This document shows, piece after piece, positions 1 to 5,037 of a stretch of DNA of 5,037 nucleotides; position 1 is the first letter of the stretch; the number at the start of each line of letters is the position of its first letter. Below the pieces are notes generated by a model. It had not been told where the DNA came from and ran no database searches. It saw nothing but the letters and a program-made list of their open reading frames with translations. Source of the stretch: Bacillota bacterium (GTDB taxonomy: Bacteria > Bacillota > Clostridia > DSM-8532); contig JAEXPO010000269.1 in assembly GCA_023446675.1 (NCBI GenBank), forward strand, positions 1 to 5,037. Reading direction: 5' to 3'. The position numbers were made by a program, and so were the translations under genes.

Positions 1-492
1 GCCTACACCGGAGGTGCTACCTGCGCCTGCCTTAAGGCTGGGGCGGCCGTATGCCATGTGGACGCCTCCAAGGGTATGGTAAACTGGGCAAAGGAAAATG
101 TAAGCCTCTCAGGCCTGGAGGACAAGCCGGTACGTTATATCGTAGAGGATTGCATGAAATTCGTTCAGAGGGAAATCCGGAGAGGAAAAACCTATGACGC
201 GGTTATCATGGATCCCCCTTCCTACGGACGGGGACCGGCAGGGGAAGTGTGGAAGCTGGAGGAGGAATTGTACGGGCTTGTGGAAACCCTGTCTCATGTA
301 CTGTCGCCAAATCCGTTGTTCTTCCTTCTCAACAGCTATACCACAGGCTTATCTCCCTCCGTGACCGCCAATATGCTGACTTTGGCCCTGGCTTCCTTTA
401 AAGGCCGTGTGACAAGCGGAGAGGTGGGACTTCCGGTGGAAGGTACCCCTGTTGTCCTTCCCTGCGGAACCTATGCCCGCTGGGAAGACTGA
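1..492 (+). CDS. Class I SAM-dependent methyltransferase, RlmI-like (5' truncated by window)
   Basis: The last 163 residues of a methyltransferase whose start lies left of the window. The frame is open from base 1 and stops at TGA 490-492. It begins inside the SAM-binding loop (AYTGGAT, residues 1-7 of the visible part). The acidic residue after strand 2 follows in VDASKGM (D21), then the family motif IV DPPSYGRG (D71-P72-P73). The ending LPCGTYARW resembles the tail of RlmI/COG1092-type enzymes, which methylate rRNA cytosine at C5. That family relation is established; the substrate here is inference, because the N-terminal half (including any PUA domain) is not visible. An internal GTG at 58 is not a start, since conserved SAM-loop sequence precedes it. 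A terminator follows directly, so this is the last gene of its transcript and separate from rsfS. Related RNA methyltransferases such as RlmK-type enzymes are alternatives. Confidence 0.82.
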   Translation, partial: AYTGGATCACLKAGAAVCHVDASKGMVNWAKENVSLSGLEDKPVRYIVEDCMKFVQREIRRGKTYDAVIMDPPSYGRGPAGEVWKLEEELYGLVETLSHVLSPNPLFFLLNSYTTGLSPSVTANMLTLALASFKGRVTSGEVGLPVEGTPVVLPCGTYARWED

Positions 493-494
493 GG

Positions 495-520
495 AGCCAG
501 GAAAACAGCCTGGTTTTTCT
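495..520 (+). terminator. Intrinsic terminator after the methyltransferase gene
   Basis: A 7-bp stem pairs AGCCAGG (495-501) with CCTGGTT (509-515), with one G-T pair and a 7-nt loop. It overlaps and continues into a T-run (514-518). It begins 3 nt after the TGA stop, the classic position and shape for Rho-independent termination. It separates the methyltransferase gene from the rsfS promoter. Confidence 0.7.
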
Positions 521-575
521 ATGGGTATGTGTAAAGAACAGGTGTGTGTTTCCCAAACTGAAGCACAAGTAACAG

Positions 576-604
576 TGGATGAAATTTAGGCACAGTGGTA
601 TAAT
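576..604 (+). promoter_or_regulatory. Probable sigma-A promoter with extended -10 for rsfS-leuS
   Basis: A perfect -10 box TATAAT (599-604) is preceded by TG one base upstream (TGGTATAAT), an extended -10. The best -35 at 17 bp spacing is weak (TGGATG, 576-581, three of six consensus bases), which extended -10 promoters tolerate. The start of transcription would fall near 611, giving a leader of about 34 nt before rsfS. ACAGTGG occurs twice, 20 bp apart (572-578 and 592-598), over the promoter; an operator role is only speculation. Confidence 0.6.
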
Positions 605-644
605 ATGGTGATAAAATGCTTCAAAAAAGAAAGGACAGGAATGA

Positions 645-995
645 ATGGAGTTAAAGAAACTTTTTGATACGGCAGTAGAAGCGCTACAGGAAAAAAAGGG
701 CAGAGACATTAAAGCCATTGATATAGGTAATCTGACGACAATAGCCCATTATTTTATACTATGCAGCGGAACCTCCGTTACCCATATCAAATCCCTGTCC
801 GATAGTGTAGAGGAGAAGCTGGGCGAGCTTGGAATAAAGCCCAGACGCACCGAGGGCTACAATGCTGCCCGGTGGGTTTTGATGGATTACAGTGACCTGG
901 TTATACACATTTTCCATGAAGAGGAACGCCAGTTCTACGGCCTGGAAAGGCTTTGGCAGGACGGTATACCGATAAAATTTGAAATTCCCGTTTAA
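645..995 (+). CDS. rsfS: Ribosomal silencing factor RsfS (Iojap/YbeB family)
   Basis: A 116-residue cytoplasmic protein of the usual RsfS length. Known family role: it binds ribosomal protein uL14 on the 50S subunit and blocks joining to 30S, lowering translation under nutrient limitation. The sequence shows the family core [19 protein letters not shown] (26-44) and the C-terminal signature with [10 protein letters not shown] (70-79), DLVIHIF (84-90) and FYGLERLW (97-104). Position 35 is His where an Asp is common (xDYF-type motif). The start is ATG 645: AGGA at 632-635 lies 9 nt upstream. A second ATG at 641 is in another frame. It has its own promoter and leads a probable operon with leuS, 41 nt downstream. 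The stop is a tandem TAA-TAG (993-998). In many Firmicutes rsfS follows nadD and yqeK; here a methyltransferase gene and a terminator lie upstream instead. Confidence 0.95.
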   Translation: MELKKLFDTAVEALQEKKGRDIKAIDIGNLTTIAHYFILCSGTSVTHIKSLSDSVEEKLGELGIKPRRTEGYNAARWVLMDYSDLVIHIFHEEERQFYGLERLWQDGIPIKFEIPV

Positions 996-998
996 TAG

Positions 999-1011
999 GG
1001 GGCAAGGCCCC
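999..1011 (+). other. Small GC hairpin in the rsfS-leuS spacer
   Basis: GGGGC (999-1003) can pair with GCCCC (1007-1011) around a 3-nt loop. It lies just after the rsfS tandem stop and 15 nt before the leuS ribosome binding site. No T-run follows directly, so I do not call a terminator. It could stabilise or process the mRNA between the two genes; the role is unknown. Confidence 0.35.
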
Positions 1012-1036
1012 GTTAACAGTTTTATGGAGGAGTATT

Positions 1037-3490
1037 ATGAGTTATTCAATGGAGACCGACAGGAAATGGCAGAAAAAATGGGCCGATAGCGAAATCTATC
1101 AATTTGACCGTGAAAAGCTGGACAAGAAGCTTTACTGCATGGAGATGTTCTCCTATCCCTCCGGTGCAAAGCTTCATGTGGGGCACTGGTACAATTTCGG
1201 CCTTACCGATTCCTGGGCACGCATGAAGCGCATGCAGGGCTATAATGTGTTTCATCCTCAGGGCTTCGATGCCTTCGGCCTTCCGGCGGAAAACTATGCC
1301 ATAAAAACAGGCATTCACCCCAAGGATTCCACTCTGGCCAATATTGAAACAATGGAAAACCAGCTTAAGGCCATGGGCGCCACCTTCAACTGGGATTATG
1401 AGGTGGTTACCTGCAAGCCTGAGTATTATAAGTGGACTCAATGGATCTTTCTCCAGCTTTACAAAAAGGGATTGGCTTACCGGAAAAATGCTCCGGTTAA
1501 CTGGTGCCCCAGCTGCCAGACCGTGCTTGCCAATGAGCAGGTAGTGGATGGAAGCTGCGAGCGCTGCCATTCGGAGATTACCAAAAAGAACCTCACTCAA
1601 TGGTTCTTCAAGATTACGGAATATGCTCAGGAGCTTTTAGACTGTCTGCCCGGTCTGGACTGGCCGGATAAGACCAAGAAAATCCAGATGAACTGGATTG
1701 GCCGTTCCGAGGGAGCGGAAATTGAGTTTGCCCTGGCTAATTCGGATGAATCCTTTAAGGTATTCACAACCCGGGCCGATACCCTGCTGGGCGTTACTTA
1801 CGTTGTTCTTGCACCTGAAAGCGAGCTGGTGGACAAGCTTACCACGCCGGAGCAGCGGGAAGCGGTGGAAGCTTACCGTGATACGGTTAAAAAGGTATCG
1901 GAAATTGATCGCCTCTCCACGGTAAGGGAAAAGACCGGTGTGTTTACCGGAGCTTACGCCGTCCATCCCCTGACAGGCGAAAGCGTTCCTGTCTGGATTG
2001 CCGACTATGTACTGGCCGGTTATGGCACAGGCTGTGTTATGGCCGTTCCTGCCCACGATGAGAGGGATTACGAATTTGCGGTTAAGTTTGAGCTTCCCAT
2101 AAAGAGGGTGATAAAGGCTGCCGACAGTTCAGTTGCGGACAATCTTCCCTTTATAGAGTACGGCGTTTTGACAAACAGCGGAGAGTTCGACGGCTTATCC
2201 TCTGCCGATGCCCGTGTGGAAATTGTCAAGAAGCTTGAAAAAACAGACAAGGGAAGCCTTAAGGTAACCTACCGCTTAAGAGACTGGCTGGTATCCCGCC
2301 AGCGCTATTGGGGAACGCCTATTCCCGTTGTGTACTGTGAGCACTGCGGAACGGTTCCGGTACCTGAGAACCAGCTTCCTGTTGAGCTTCCTTACGATGT
2401 GGTCTTTAAGCCTGACGGTGAATCGCCTCTGGCCAAGTGTGATGCTTTTATCAATACCACCTGTCCTGTCTGCGGCGGGCCTGCAAAGCGGGATTCCGAT
2501 ACCCTTGACACCTTTGTCTGCTCTTCCTGGTATTTCTTAAGGTATCCCGACAACCGGAACGAGAAGGAAGCCTTCAACACGGATTGGATTAATAAAATGC
2601 TGCCTGTGGATAAGTATGTTGGGGGTGCCGAGCATGCGGCCATGCATTTACTTTATGCCCGCTTCTTTACAAAGGCCTTGCGGGATATGGGCTATCTTAA
2701 TTTTGATGAACCGTTCCTTTCCCTTGTCCACCAGGGAACCATTCTGGGGCCCGACGGACAGCGTATGTCCAAATCCAGGGGCAACACGGTTTCCCCCGAC
2801 GAATACATTACTAAATTCGGCTCCGATGTTTTCCGCATGTATCTGGCCTTCGGATTTGCTTATGTGGAAGGCGGGCCCTGGAGCGATGACGGAATAAAGG
2901 CCATTGACCGGTTTGTGTCCCGTGTGGAACGCATTGCGGACAAGTACCTTGAAGACGGAAAAACATTTGGCAAGGCTGTTACAAAGCCTCTGGGAGCGGA
3001 TGAAAAGGAGCTTGAGTTTGTGCGTCACAATACCATTAAGAGTGTGACGGCAGACATTGAGGTGTTCCAGTTTAATACGGCAGTGGCAAGGCTCATGGAG
3101 CTGGTTAACGCTCTTTATAAGTATGATGCCCAAAACGGGGAAAACGGAGAGCTTGCCGCAGCTGTACTCACCGATCTGGTTAAGCTTCTTGCGCCCTTTG
3201 CACCTCATTTTGCCGAGGATTTATGGGAAAAGCTAGGCTATTCCTTTTCCGTTTTCAATGAAGCCTGGCCTATATATGATGAAAAGGCTCTTGTAAAGGA
3301 TGAAGTGGAGCTGGCTGTTCAGATAAACGGACAGGTAAAATACAAAATAAATGTATCCTCCTCTGCCGATAACGCTGCTATTGAAAAGACAGCCCTTAAT
3401 GATGAAAAAGCAGCCCCCTACCTTGAAGGCAAGCAGATTGTAAAGGTCATTGTGGTTAAAGGCAGACTGGTGAATATTGTTGTGAAGTAA
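1037..3490 (+). CDS. leuS: Leucyl-tRNA synthetase (LeuRS)
   Basis: Class Ia aminoacyl-tRNA synthetase, cytoplasmic, attaching leucine to tRNA-Leu with ATP. It has 817 residues, close to Gram-positive LeuRS (about 800). The sequence shows the HIGH-type motif HVGH (47-50), a zinc knuckle CPSC/CERC (157-160, 174-177), and the editing (CP1) domain. CP1 carries TTRADT (244-249) and [15 protein letters not shown] (330-344), which hydrolyses mischarged tRNA. A second cysteine set, CEHC/CPVC (434-437, 476-479), lies before SSWYFLRY (496-503). The KMSKS-type loop reads RMSKS (576-580), followed by [10 protein letters not shown]. The anticodon-binding helices follow, then the C-terminal tRNA-binding domain (about 755-817) ending LVNIVVK. 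The start ATG 1037 has GGAGGAG at 1026-1032. It is probably co-transcribed with rsfS. No T-box leader is present, although many Firmicute leuS genes have one. Confidence 0.98.
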   Translation: MSYSMETDRKWQKKWADSEIYQFDREKLDKKLYCMEMFSYPSGAKLHVGHWYNFGLTDSWARMKRMQGYNVFHPQGFDAFGLPAENYAIKTGIHPKDSTLANIETMENQLKAMGATFNWDYEVVTCKPEYYKWTQWIFLQLYKKGLAYRKNAPVNWCPSCQTVLANEQVVDGSCERCHSEITKKNLTQWFFKITEYAQELLDCLPGLDWPDKTKKIQMNWIGRSEGAEIEFALANSDESFKVFTTRADTLLGVTYVVLAPESELVDKLTTPEQREAVEAYRDTVKKVSEIDRLSTVREKTGVFTGAYAVHPLTGESVPVWIADYVLAGYGTGCVMAVPAHDERDYEFAVKFELPIKRVIKAADSSVADNLPFIEYGVLTNSGEFDGLSSADARVEIVKKLEKTDKGSLKVTYRLRDWLVSRQRYWGTPIPVVYCEHCGTVPVPENQLPVELPYDVVFKPDGESPLAKCDAFINTTCPVCGGPAKRDSDTLDTFVCSSWYFLRYPDNRNEKEAFNTDWINKMLPVDKYVGGAEHAAMHLLYARFFTKALRDMGYLNFDEPFLSLVHQGTILGPDGQRMSKSRGNTVSPDEYITKFGSDVFRMYLAFGFAYVEGGPWSDDGIKAIDRFVSRVERIADKYLEDGKTFGKAVTKPLGADEKELEFVRHNTIKSVTADIEVFQFNTAVARLMELVNALYKYDAQNGENGELAAAVLTDLVKLLAPFAPHFAEDLWEKLGYSFSVFNEAWPIYDEKALVKDEVELAVQINGQVKYKINVSSSADNAAIEKTALNDEKAAPYLEGKQIVKVIVVKGRLVNIVVK

Positions 3491-3499
3491 GAAAAACCG

Positions 3500-3544
3500 G
3501 GCAGCCCTTCGATGTTGAGCCGGCTTCGTGAACGAAAGGCTGTC
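3500..3544 (+). other. Imperfect stem-loop downstream of leuS
   Basis: CAGCCCTTCG (3502-3511) pairs with CGAAAGGCTG (3533-3542), nine of ten positions matching (C3507 faces A3537). The stem extends by G3500-C3544 and G3501-T3543. The 21-nt interior contains the palindrome AGCCGGCT. There is no T-run after it, so it is not an obvious intrinsic terminator. It may stabilise the leuS 3' end or be part of a structured element with the next hairpin. Confidence 0.45.
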
Positions 3545-3556
3545 AGTCATGTTTAG

Positions 3557-3581
3557 GGGATGGGGAGCTTTTCCCCGTCCC
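3557..3581 (+). other. Strong 10-bp hairpin before the small membrane-protein gene
   Basis: GGGATGGGGA (3557-3566) pairs with TCCCCGTCCC (3572-3581): ten pairs with a single G-T, around a 5-nt loop GCTTT. The energy should be high, but the bases that follow are ATTAACAGG, not a T-run, and the - strand side also lacks one. It ends 6 nt before the AGG of the following gene's leader, so it could affect termination by another mechanism, mRNA decay or translation of the next gene. Confidence 0.5.
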
Positions 3582-3607
3582 ATTAACAGGAAAGGAAATG
3601 TGGGTTA

Positions 3608-3994
3608 ATGGATAGCGGCTTCCGTATTCTTGTCATGGCAGCCTGTGCGTACCTTTTATTCTTGTGCATTATCCGTTGGGTTCTGGGTGGACAGTACAAA
3701 GTAAAATCCTTTCTTGTAGCGTTAATAGGTGTCTTAACCGTGTTTGGAGGCTTTATCGTCGGTGTTTACGGAAGCGTAATGCATCTTCCGGTTTTTTTAA
3801 TTTATGCCGTACCGGTTTTGCTGGTGGTAATGCTTCCCACGCTTTCCCTGAAGATGAACAGCGATCAGATTCTTAAATATCTGGTGCTTGCCATTCTGGC
3901 CCTCCCCTTTCTCCACGCCTTCTTTTCATTCTTTCTTGGGTGGAGCCAGCTTATCCCTTACCTTAAAATACCATCCTTCTGGGCCTTATTTTAG
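3608..3994 (+). CDS. Small four-helix membrane protein of unknown function
   Basis: I do not recognise the family. The 128-residue product is highly hydrophobic with four likely membrane helices at about 6-26, 33-55, 60-80 and 88-110. Short basic loops (R23, K31, K33; K82, K90) are near helix ends. There is no signal-peptide cleavage site, cysteine pair or catalytic motif that I can see. The ATG at 3608 has AAAGGA at 3591-3596, an 11-nt gap that is rather long. An ATG at 3598 is better spaced from the upstream AGG but opens only a five-codon frame (MWVNG) ending at 3615, overlapping this start. An internal Met10 (3635) is an alternative. It stops with tandem TAG-TGA (3992-3997). It lies 117 nt after leuS with no clear promoter of its own, so it may be read through from leuS; mrnC has a separate promoter. 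Amino acid composition and uninterrupted helices support a real gene, though conservation is untested. Confidence 0.65.
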   Translation: MDSGFRILVMAACAYLLFLCIIRWVLGGQYKVKSFLVALIGVLTVFGGFIVGVYGSVMHLPVFLIYAVPVLLVVMLPTLSLKMNSDQILKYLVLAILALPFLHAFFSFFLGWSQLIPYLKIPSFWALF

Positions 3995-4035
3995 TGAAAC
4001 AGCTACTTCTACATATGAAAATTTTACTAACACTA

Positions 4036-4063
4036 TAGACATGGGATCGCCTTGTGATATAAT
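4036..4063 (+). promoter_or_regulatory. Sigma-A promoter with extended -10 for mrnC
   Basis: TAGACA (4036-4041, five of six consensus bases) is followed after 16 bp by a perfect TATAAT (4058-4063), with TG one base upstream (TGATATAAT). This is the best promoter in the window. Transcription would start near 4070, leaving about 34 nt before the mrnC ATG. The rest of the 3995-4103 spacer shows no terminator for the preceding gene. Confidence 0.75.
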
Positions 4064-4091
4064 AGCTTGGTGAATTTGGTCGGATACTCCG

Positions 4092-4096
4092 GGAGG
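4092..4096 (+). promoter_or_regulatory. Ribosome binding site that fixes the mrnC start
   Basis: GGAGG sits 7 nt before ATG 4104 but only 1 nt before TTG 4098. This spacing selects the ATG and excludes the longer TTG-started version. Confidence 0.85.
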
Positions 4097-4103
4097 ATTG
4101 GAA

Positions 4104-4523
4104 ATGCCGCTTGAACGGGATGATGAAGTGAGGCTTATGCAGCCTGCGGTACTGGCGTTTATGGGAGACGCCGTATTTAATACATTTATACGCGAAAGGC
4201 TGATATTAAAGAAAAAGGGCACATCACATCAGCTTCATCTCAATGCTACCAGATATGTTAAGGCAGCATCCCAGGCCCGGATCGCCAAAGAATTAATTAA
4301 GAATTTCAATGAGGACGAAGCCTATATTTTCAGAAGAGGGCGCAATGCGAAATCCAATACGGTACCCAAAAATGCTGACGTTCAGGATTACCATTATGCT
4401 ACCGCTTTGGAGGCTGTGCTGGGCTTTTTGTATCTGACAGACAAAAAGGAAAGATTAACAGCATTCCTGGAAGCATCGGCAGCAATTATTGAAAATCAGG
4501 AAACGGAGAAGACAAATGGATAA
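4104..4523 (+). CDS. mrnC: Mini-ribonuclease III, 23S rRNA maturation
   Basis: A 139-residue homodimeric RNase III-type nuclease without a double-stranded RNA-binding domain. In Bacillus subtilis this family (MrnC, formerly YazC) cuts both sides of 23S precursor rRNA. The sequence shows the signature FMGDAVFNTFIRERL (19-33) with the catalytic Asp22, QLHLNATRYV (43-52), the RRGRNAKS motif (77-84), and DYHYATALEAVLGFLYL (95-111) with the catalytic Glu103. Length is normal and no domain is missing. The start is ATG 4104 because of GGAGG at 4092-4096. It has its own promoter at 4036-4063. In B. subtilis it lies between cysS and rlmB; here cysS is absent from the window and the next gene overlaps its last 8 nt (ATGGATAA), suggesting translational coupling. 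The partner role with a following rRNA methyltransferase is inferred from this gene order. Confidence 0.95.
   Translation: MPLERDDEVRLMQPAVLAFMGDAVFNTFIRERLILKKKGTSHQLHLNATRYVKAASQARIAKELIKNFNEDEAYIFRRGRNAKSNTVPKNADVQDYHYATALEAVLGFLYLTDKKERLTAFLEASAAIIENQETEKTNG
4505..4508 (+). promoter_or_regulatory. Ribosome binding site that fixes the start at 4516
   Basis: GGAG lies inside the mrnC coding sequence, 7 nt before ATG 4516. It favours this start over the in-frame TTG at 4489, which has no comparable site and would only add nine basic residues. Confidence 0.65.
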
Positions 4524-4767
4524 AAAAGAATATGGCCAGCGAAAGCAGGGCGTAAGCAGGCATGGCGGCAAGGGTACAGGTAGAGGCAAACCCTTTTCCG
4601 ATGCACGAAAAGGCGGCGAGGGCCGCAGCTATTCCTCAGGCGATAAATTCGGGAAGAATTCCCGCTCCGATGGCGGGAGAGGATCTGAAGGTTCAGACAG
4701 AGGCTCTGAAGGCGGTTTTGGCGAAAGACGCAGCTACGGTGAGGGCAGAAGCTACGGCGATAAATAG
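4516..4767 (+). CDS. Basic Gly/Ser/Arg-rich low-complexity protein, possible RlmB N-terminal extension, ended by an in-frame TAG
   Basis: Read to its first stop, this is 83 residues beginning MDKKEYGQRKQG. It lacks Leu, Ile, Trp and Cys, is rich in Gly, Ser, Arg, Lys and Glu, and should be disordered. Residues 1-66 are irregular low complexity (GGKGTGRGKP, GGRGSEGSDRGSEG). From residue 67 it enters a repeat GFGERR-SYGEGR-SYGDK, then TAG 4765-4767. The same frame stays open after the TAG to the window end with the same repeats, so the true product is probably longer. Position directly after mrnC, with an 8-nt overlap, matches rlmB in Bacillus subtilis. RlmB-type 23S rRNA guanosine-2'-O-methyltransferases can carry long disordered basic N-terminal tails. 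That identity is inference: no SpoU/TrmH catalytic domain lies in the window. Another RNA-binding protein with an RGG-like tail is possible. Confidence 0.55.
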   Translation: MDKKEYGQRKQGVSRHGGKGTGRGKPFSDARKGGEGRSYSSGDKFGKNSRSDGGRGSEGSDRGSEGGFGERRSYGEGRSYGDK

Positions 4768-5037
4768 AGCTTTGGCGAAAAGCGCAGTTCTGGCGAAGGC
4801 AGAAGCTACGGCGAAAGGAAGAGCTTTGGCGAAAAGCGCATTTCTGGCGAAGGCAGAAGCTATGGCGAAAGGAAGAGCTTTGGCGAAAAGCCCAGCTACG
4901 GTGAAGGCAGAAGCTACGGCGATATAAAGAGCTTTGGCGAAAAGCGCAGCTACGGTGAGGGCAGAAGCTACGGCGATAAAAAGAGCTTTGGCGAAAAGCG
5001 CAGTTCTGGCGAAGGCAGAAGCTACGGCGAAAGGAAG
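4714..5037 (+). repeat. Six tandem 54-bp units encoding an 18-residue repeat (three hexapeptides)
   Basis: Units run 4714-4767, 4768-4821, 4822-4875, 4876-4929, 4930-4983 and 4984-5037, contiguous and in one reading frame. Each encodes three hexapeptides of the form S-[Y/F/S]-G-[E/D]-x-[R/K], for example SFGEKR-SSGEGR-SYGERK. The first unit is the most diverged at its left end. Units 2 and 6 are identical over all 54 bases. Two subtypes are visible: SY...GD-K (units 1, 4, 5) and SS/IS...GERK (units 2, 3, 6). There are no spacers, so this is not CRISPR. Copy changes of 54 bp would keep the reading frame. The array reaches the window edge, so its full copy number is unknown. Confidence 0.95.
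4768..5037 (+). pseudogene. Open continuation of the 4516 gene beyond the TAG
   Basis: After TAG 4765-4767 the same frame is open for 90 codons to the window end, encoding five more full copies of the 18-residue repeat. There is no ATG, GTG or TTG in this frame here (only an ATT at 4840), so reinitiation inside the visible part is unlikely. Either the gene is broken by a nonsense change, or the TAG is an error, or it is read through. I label it a pseudogene fragment provisionally; if the TAG is false this is simply the middle of the 4516 coding sequence. Confidence 0.5.

Noticed and set aside
58..60. GTG 58 as start of the first gene
   Set aside because: The frame is open to base 1 and the preceding residues (AYTGGAT) are part of the SAM-binding motif, so the gene begins outside the window.
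493..644. T-box or other riboswitch before rsfS
   Set aside because: The region is short, is filled by a terminator and a promoter, and I see no T-box-like conserved sequence.
1046..1600. 184-codon antisense frame, and a similar 186-codon one at 2648-3208
   Set aside because: Both lie opposite conserved leuS sequence, look like shadows and show no protein family signature.
3557..3581. Intrinsic terminator for leuS
   Set aside because: The stem is strong but no T-run follows on either strand; kept only as a hairpin.
4098..4100. TTG as the mrnC start
   Set aside because: Only 1 nt from GGAGG; ATG 4104 has ideal 7-nt spacing.
4489..4518. TTG 4489 as start of the gene after mrnC
   Set aside because: No ribosome binding site fits it, while ATG 4516 has GGAG 7 nt upstream.
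4562..4927. A 121-codon frame through the repeat array encoding Ala/Lys-rich 18-residue repeats
   Set aside because: It is the +1 frame of the same repeat, so its periodicity is inherited. It has no ribosome binding site and ends by chance in the fourth unit. The Ser/Gly/Arg frame has an RBS, a coupled start and fits the position.
4714..5037. CRISPR array
   Set aside because: Units are contiguous, have no unique spacers, lie inside a coding frame and there are no cas genes.

Overview
The window looks like a housekeeping segment of a Gram-positive Firmicute, probably class Clostridia. The evidence is the Firmicute-type genes (Mini-ribonuclease III is largely a Firmicute/cyanobacterial enzyme), strong GGAGG-type ribosome binding sites, and the 817-residue leucyl-tRNA synthetase that reads like Gram-positive homologues. 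I cannot name a genus. All supported genes lie on the + strand, and the theme is translation and rRNA metabolism.

Layout. 1-492: 3' part of a class I SAM-dependent methyltransferase (RlmI-like), closed by an intrinsic terminator at 495-520. 493-644: spacer with that terminator and an extended -10 promoter. 645-995: rsfS, the ribosomal silencing factor. 1037-3490: leuS, probably co-transcribed with rsfS. 3491-3607: spacer with two strong hairpins, neither followed by a T-run. 3608-3994: small hydrophobic four-helix membrane protein of unknown function. 3995-4103: spacer with a good extended -10 promoter. 4104-4523: mrnC, Mini-ribonuclease III for 23S rRNA maturation. 4516 onward: a gene overlapping mrnC by 8 nt that starts with a basic Gly/Ser/Arg-rich low-complexity region. 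From 4714 it becomes six tandem 54-bp units running to the window end. Its position after mrnC suggests the N-terminal extension of the 23S rRNA 2'-O-methyltransferase RlmB, but no catalytic domain is in view.

How the genes fit together: RsfS blocks subunit joining when nutrients are scarce, LeuRS charges tRNA-Leu, MrnC trims 23S rRNA ends, and the flanking genes are a probable rRNA/RNA methyltransferase (left) and a possible one (right).

Most notable: the reading frame of the last gene is cut by a TAG at 4765-4767, yet stays open for the remaining 270 nt in the same repeat protein. The equivalent codon in a near-identical repeat copy (4981-4983) is AAG, so the TAG is one A-to-T change away. 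This could be a real nonsense mutation, a sequencing or assembly error in a repeat, or (least likely) a recoded codon. I found no CRISPR array, insertion sequence, tRNA, rRNA or defence system.
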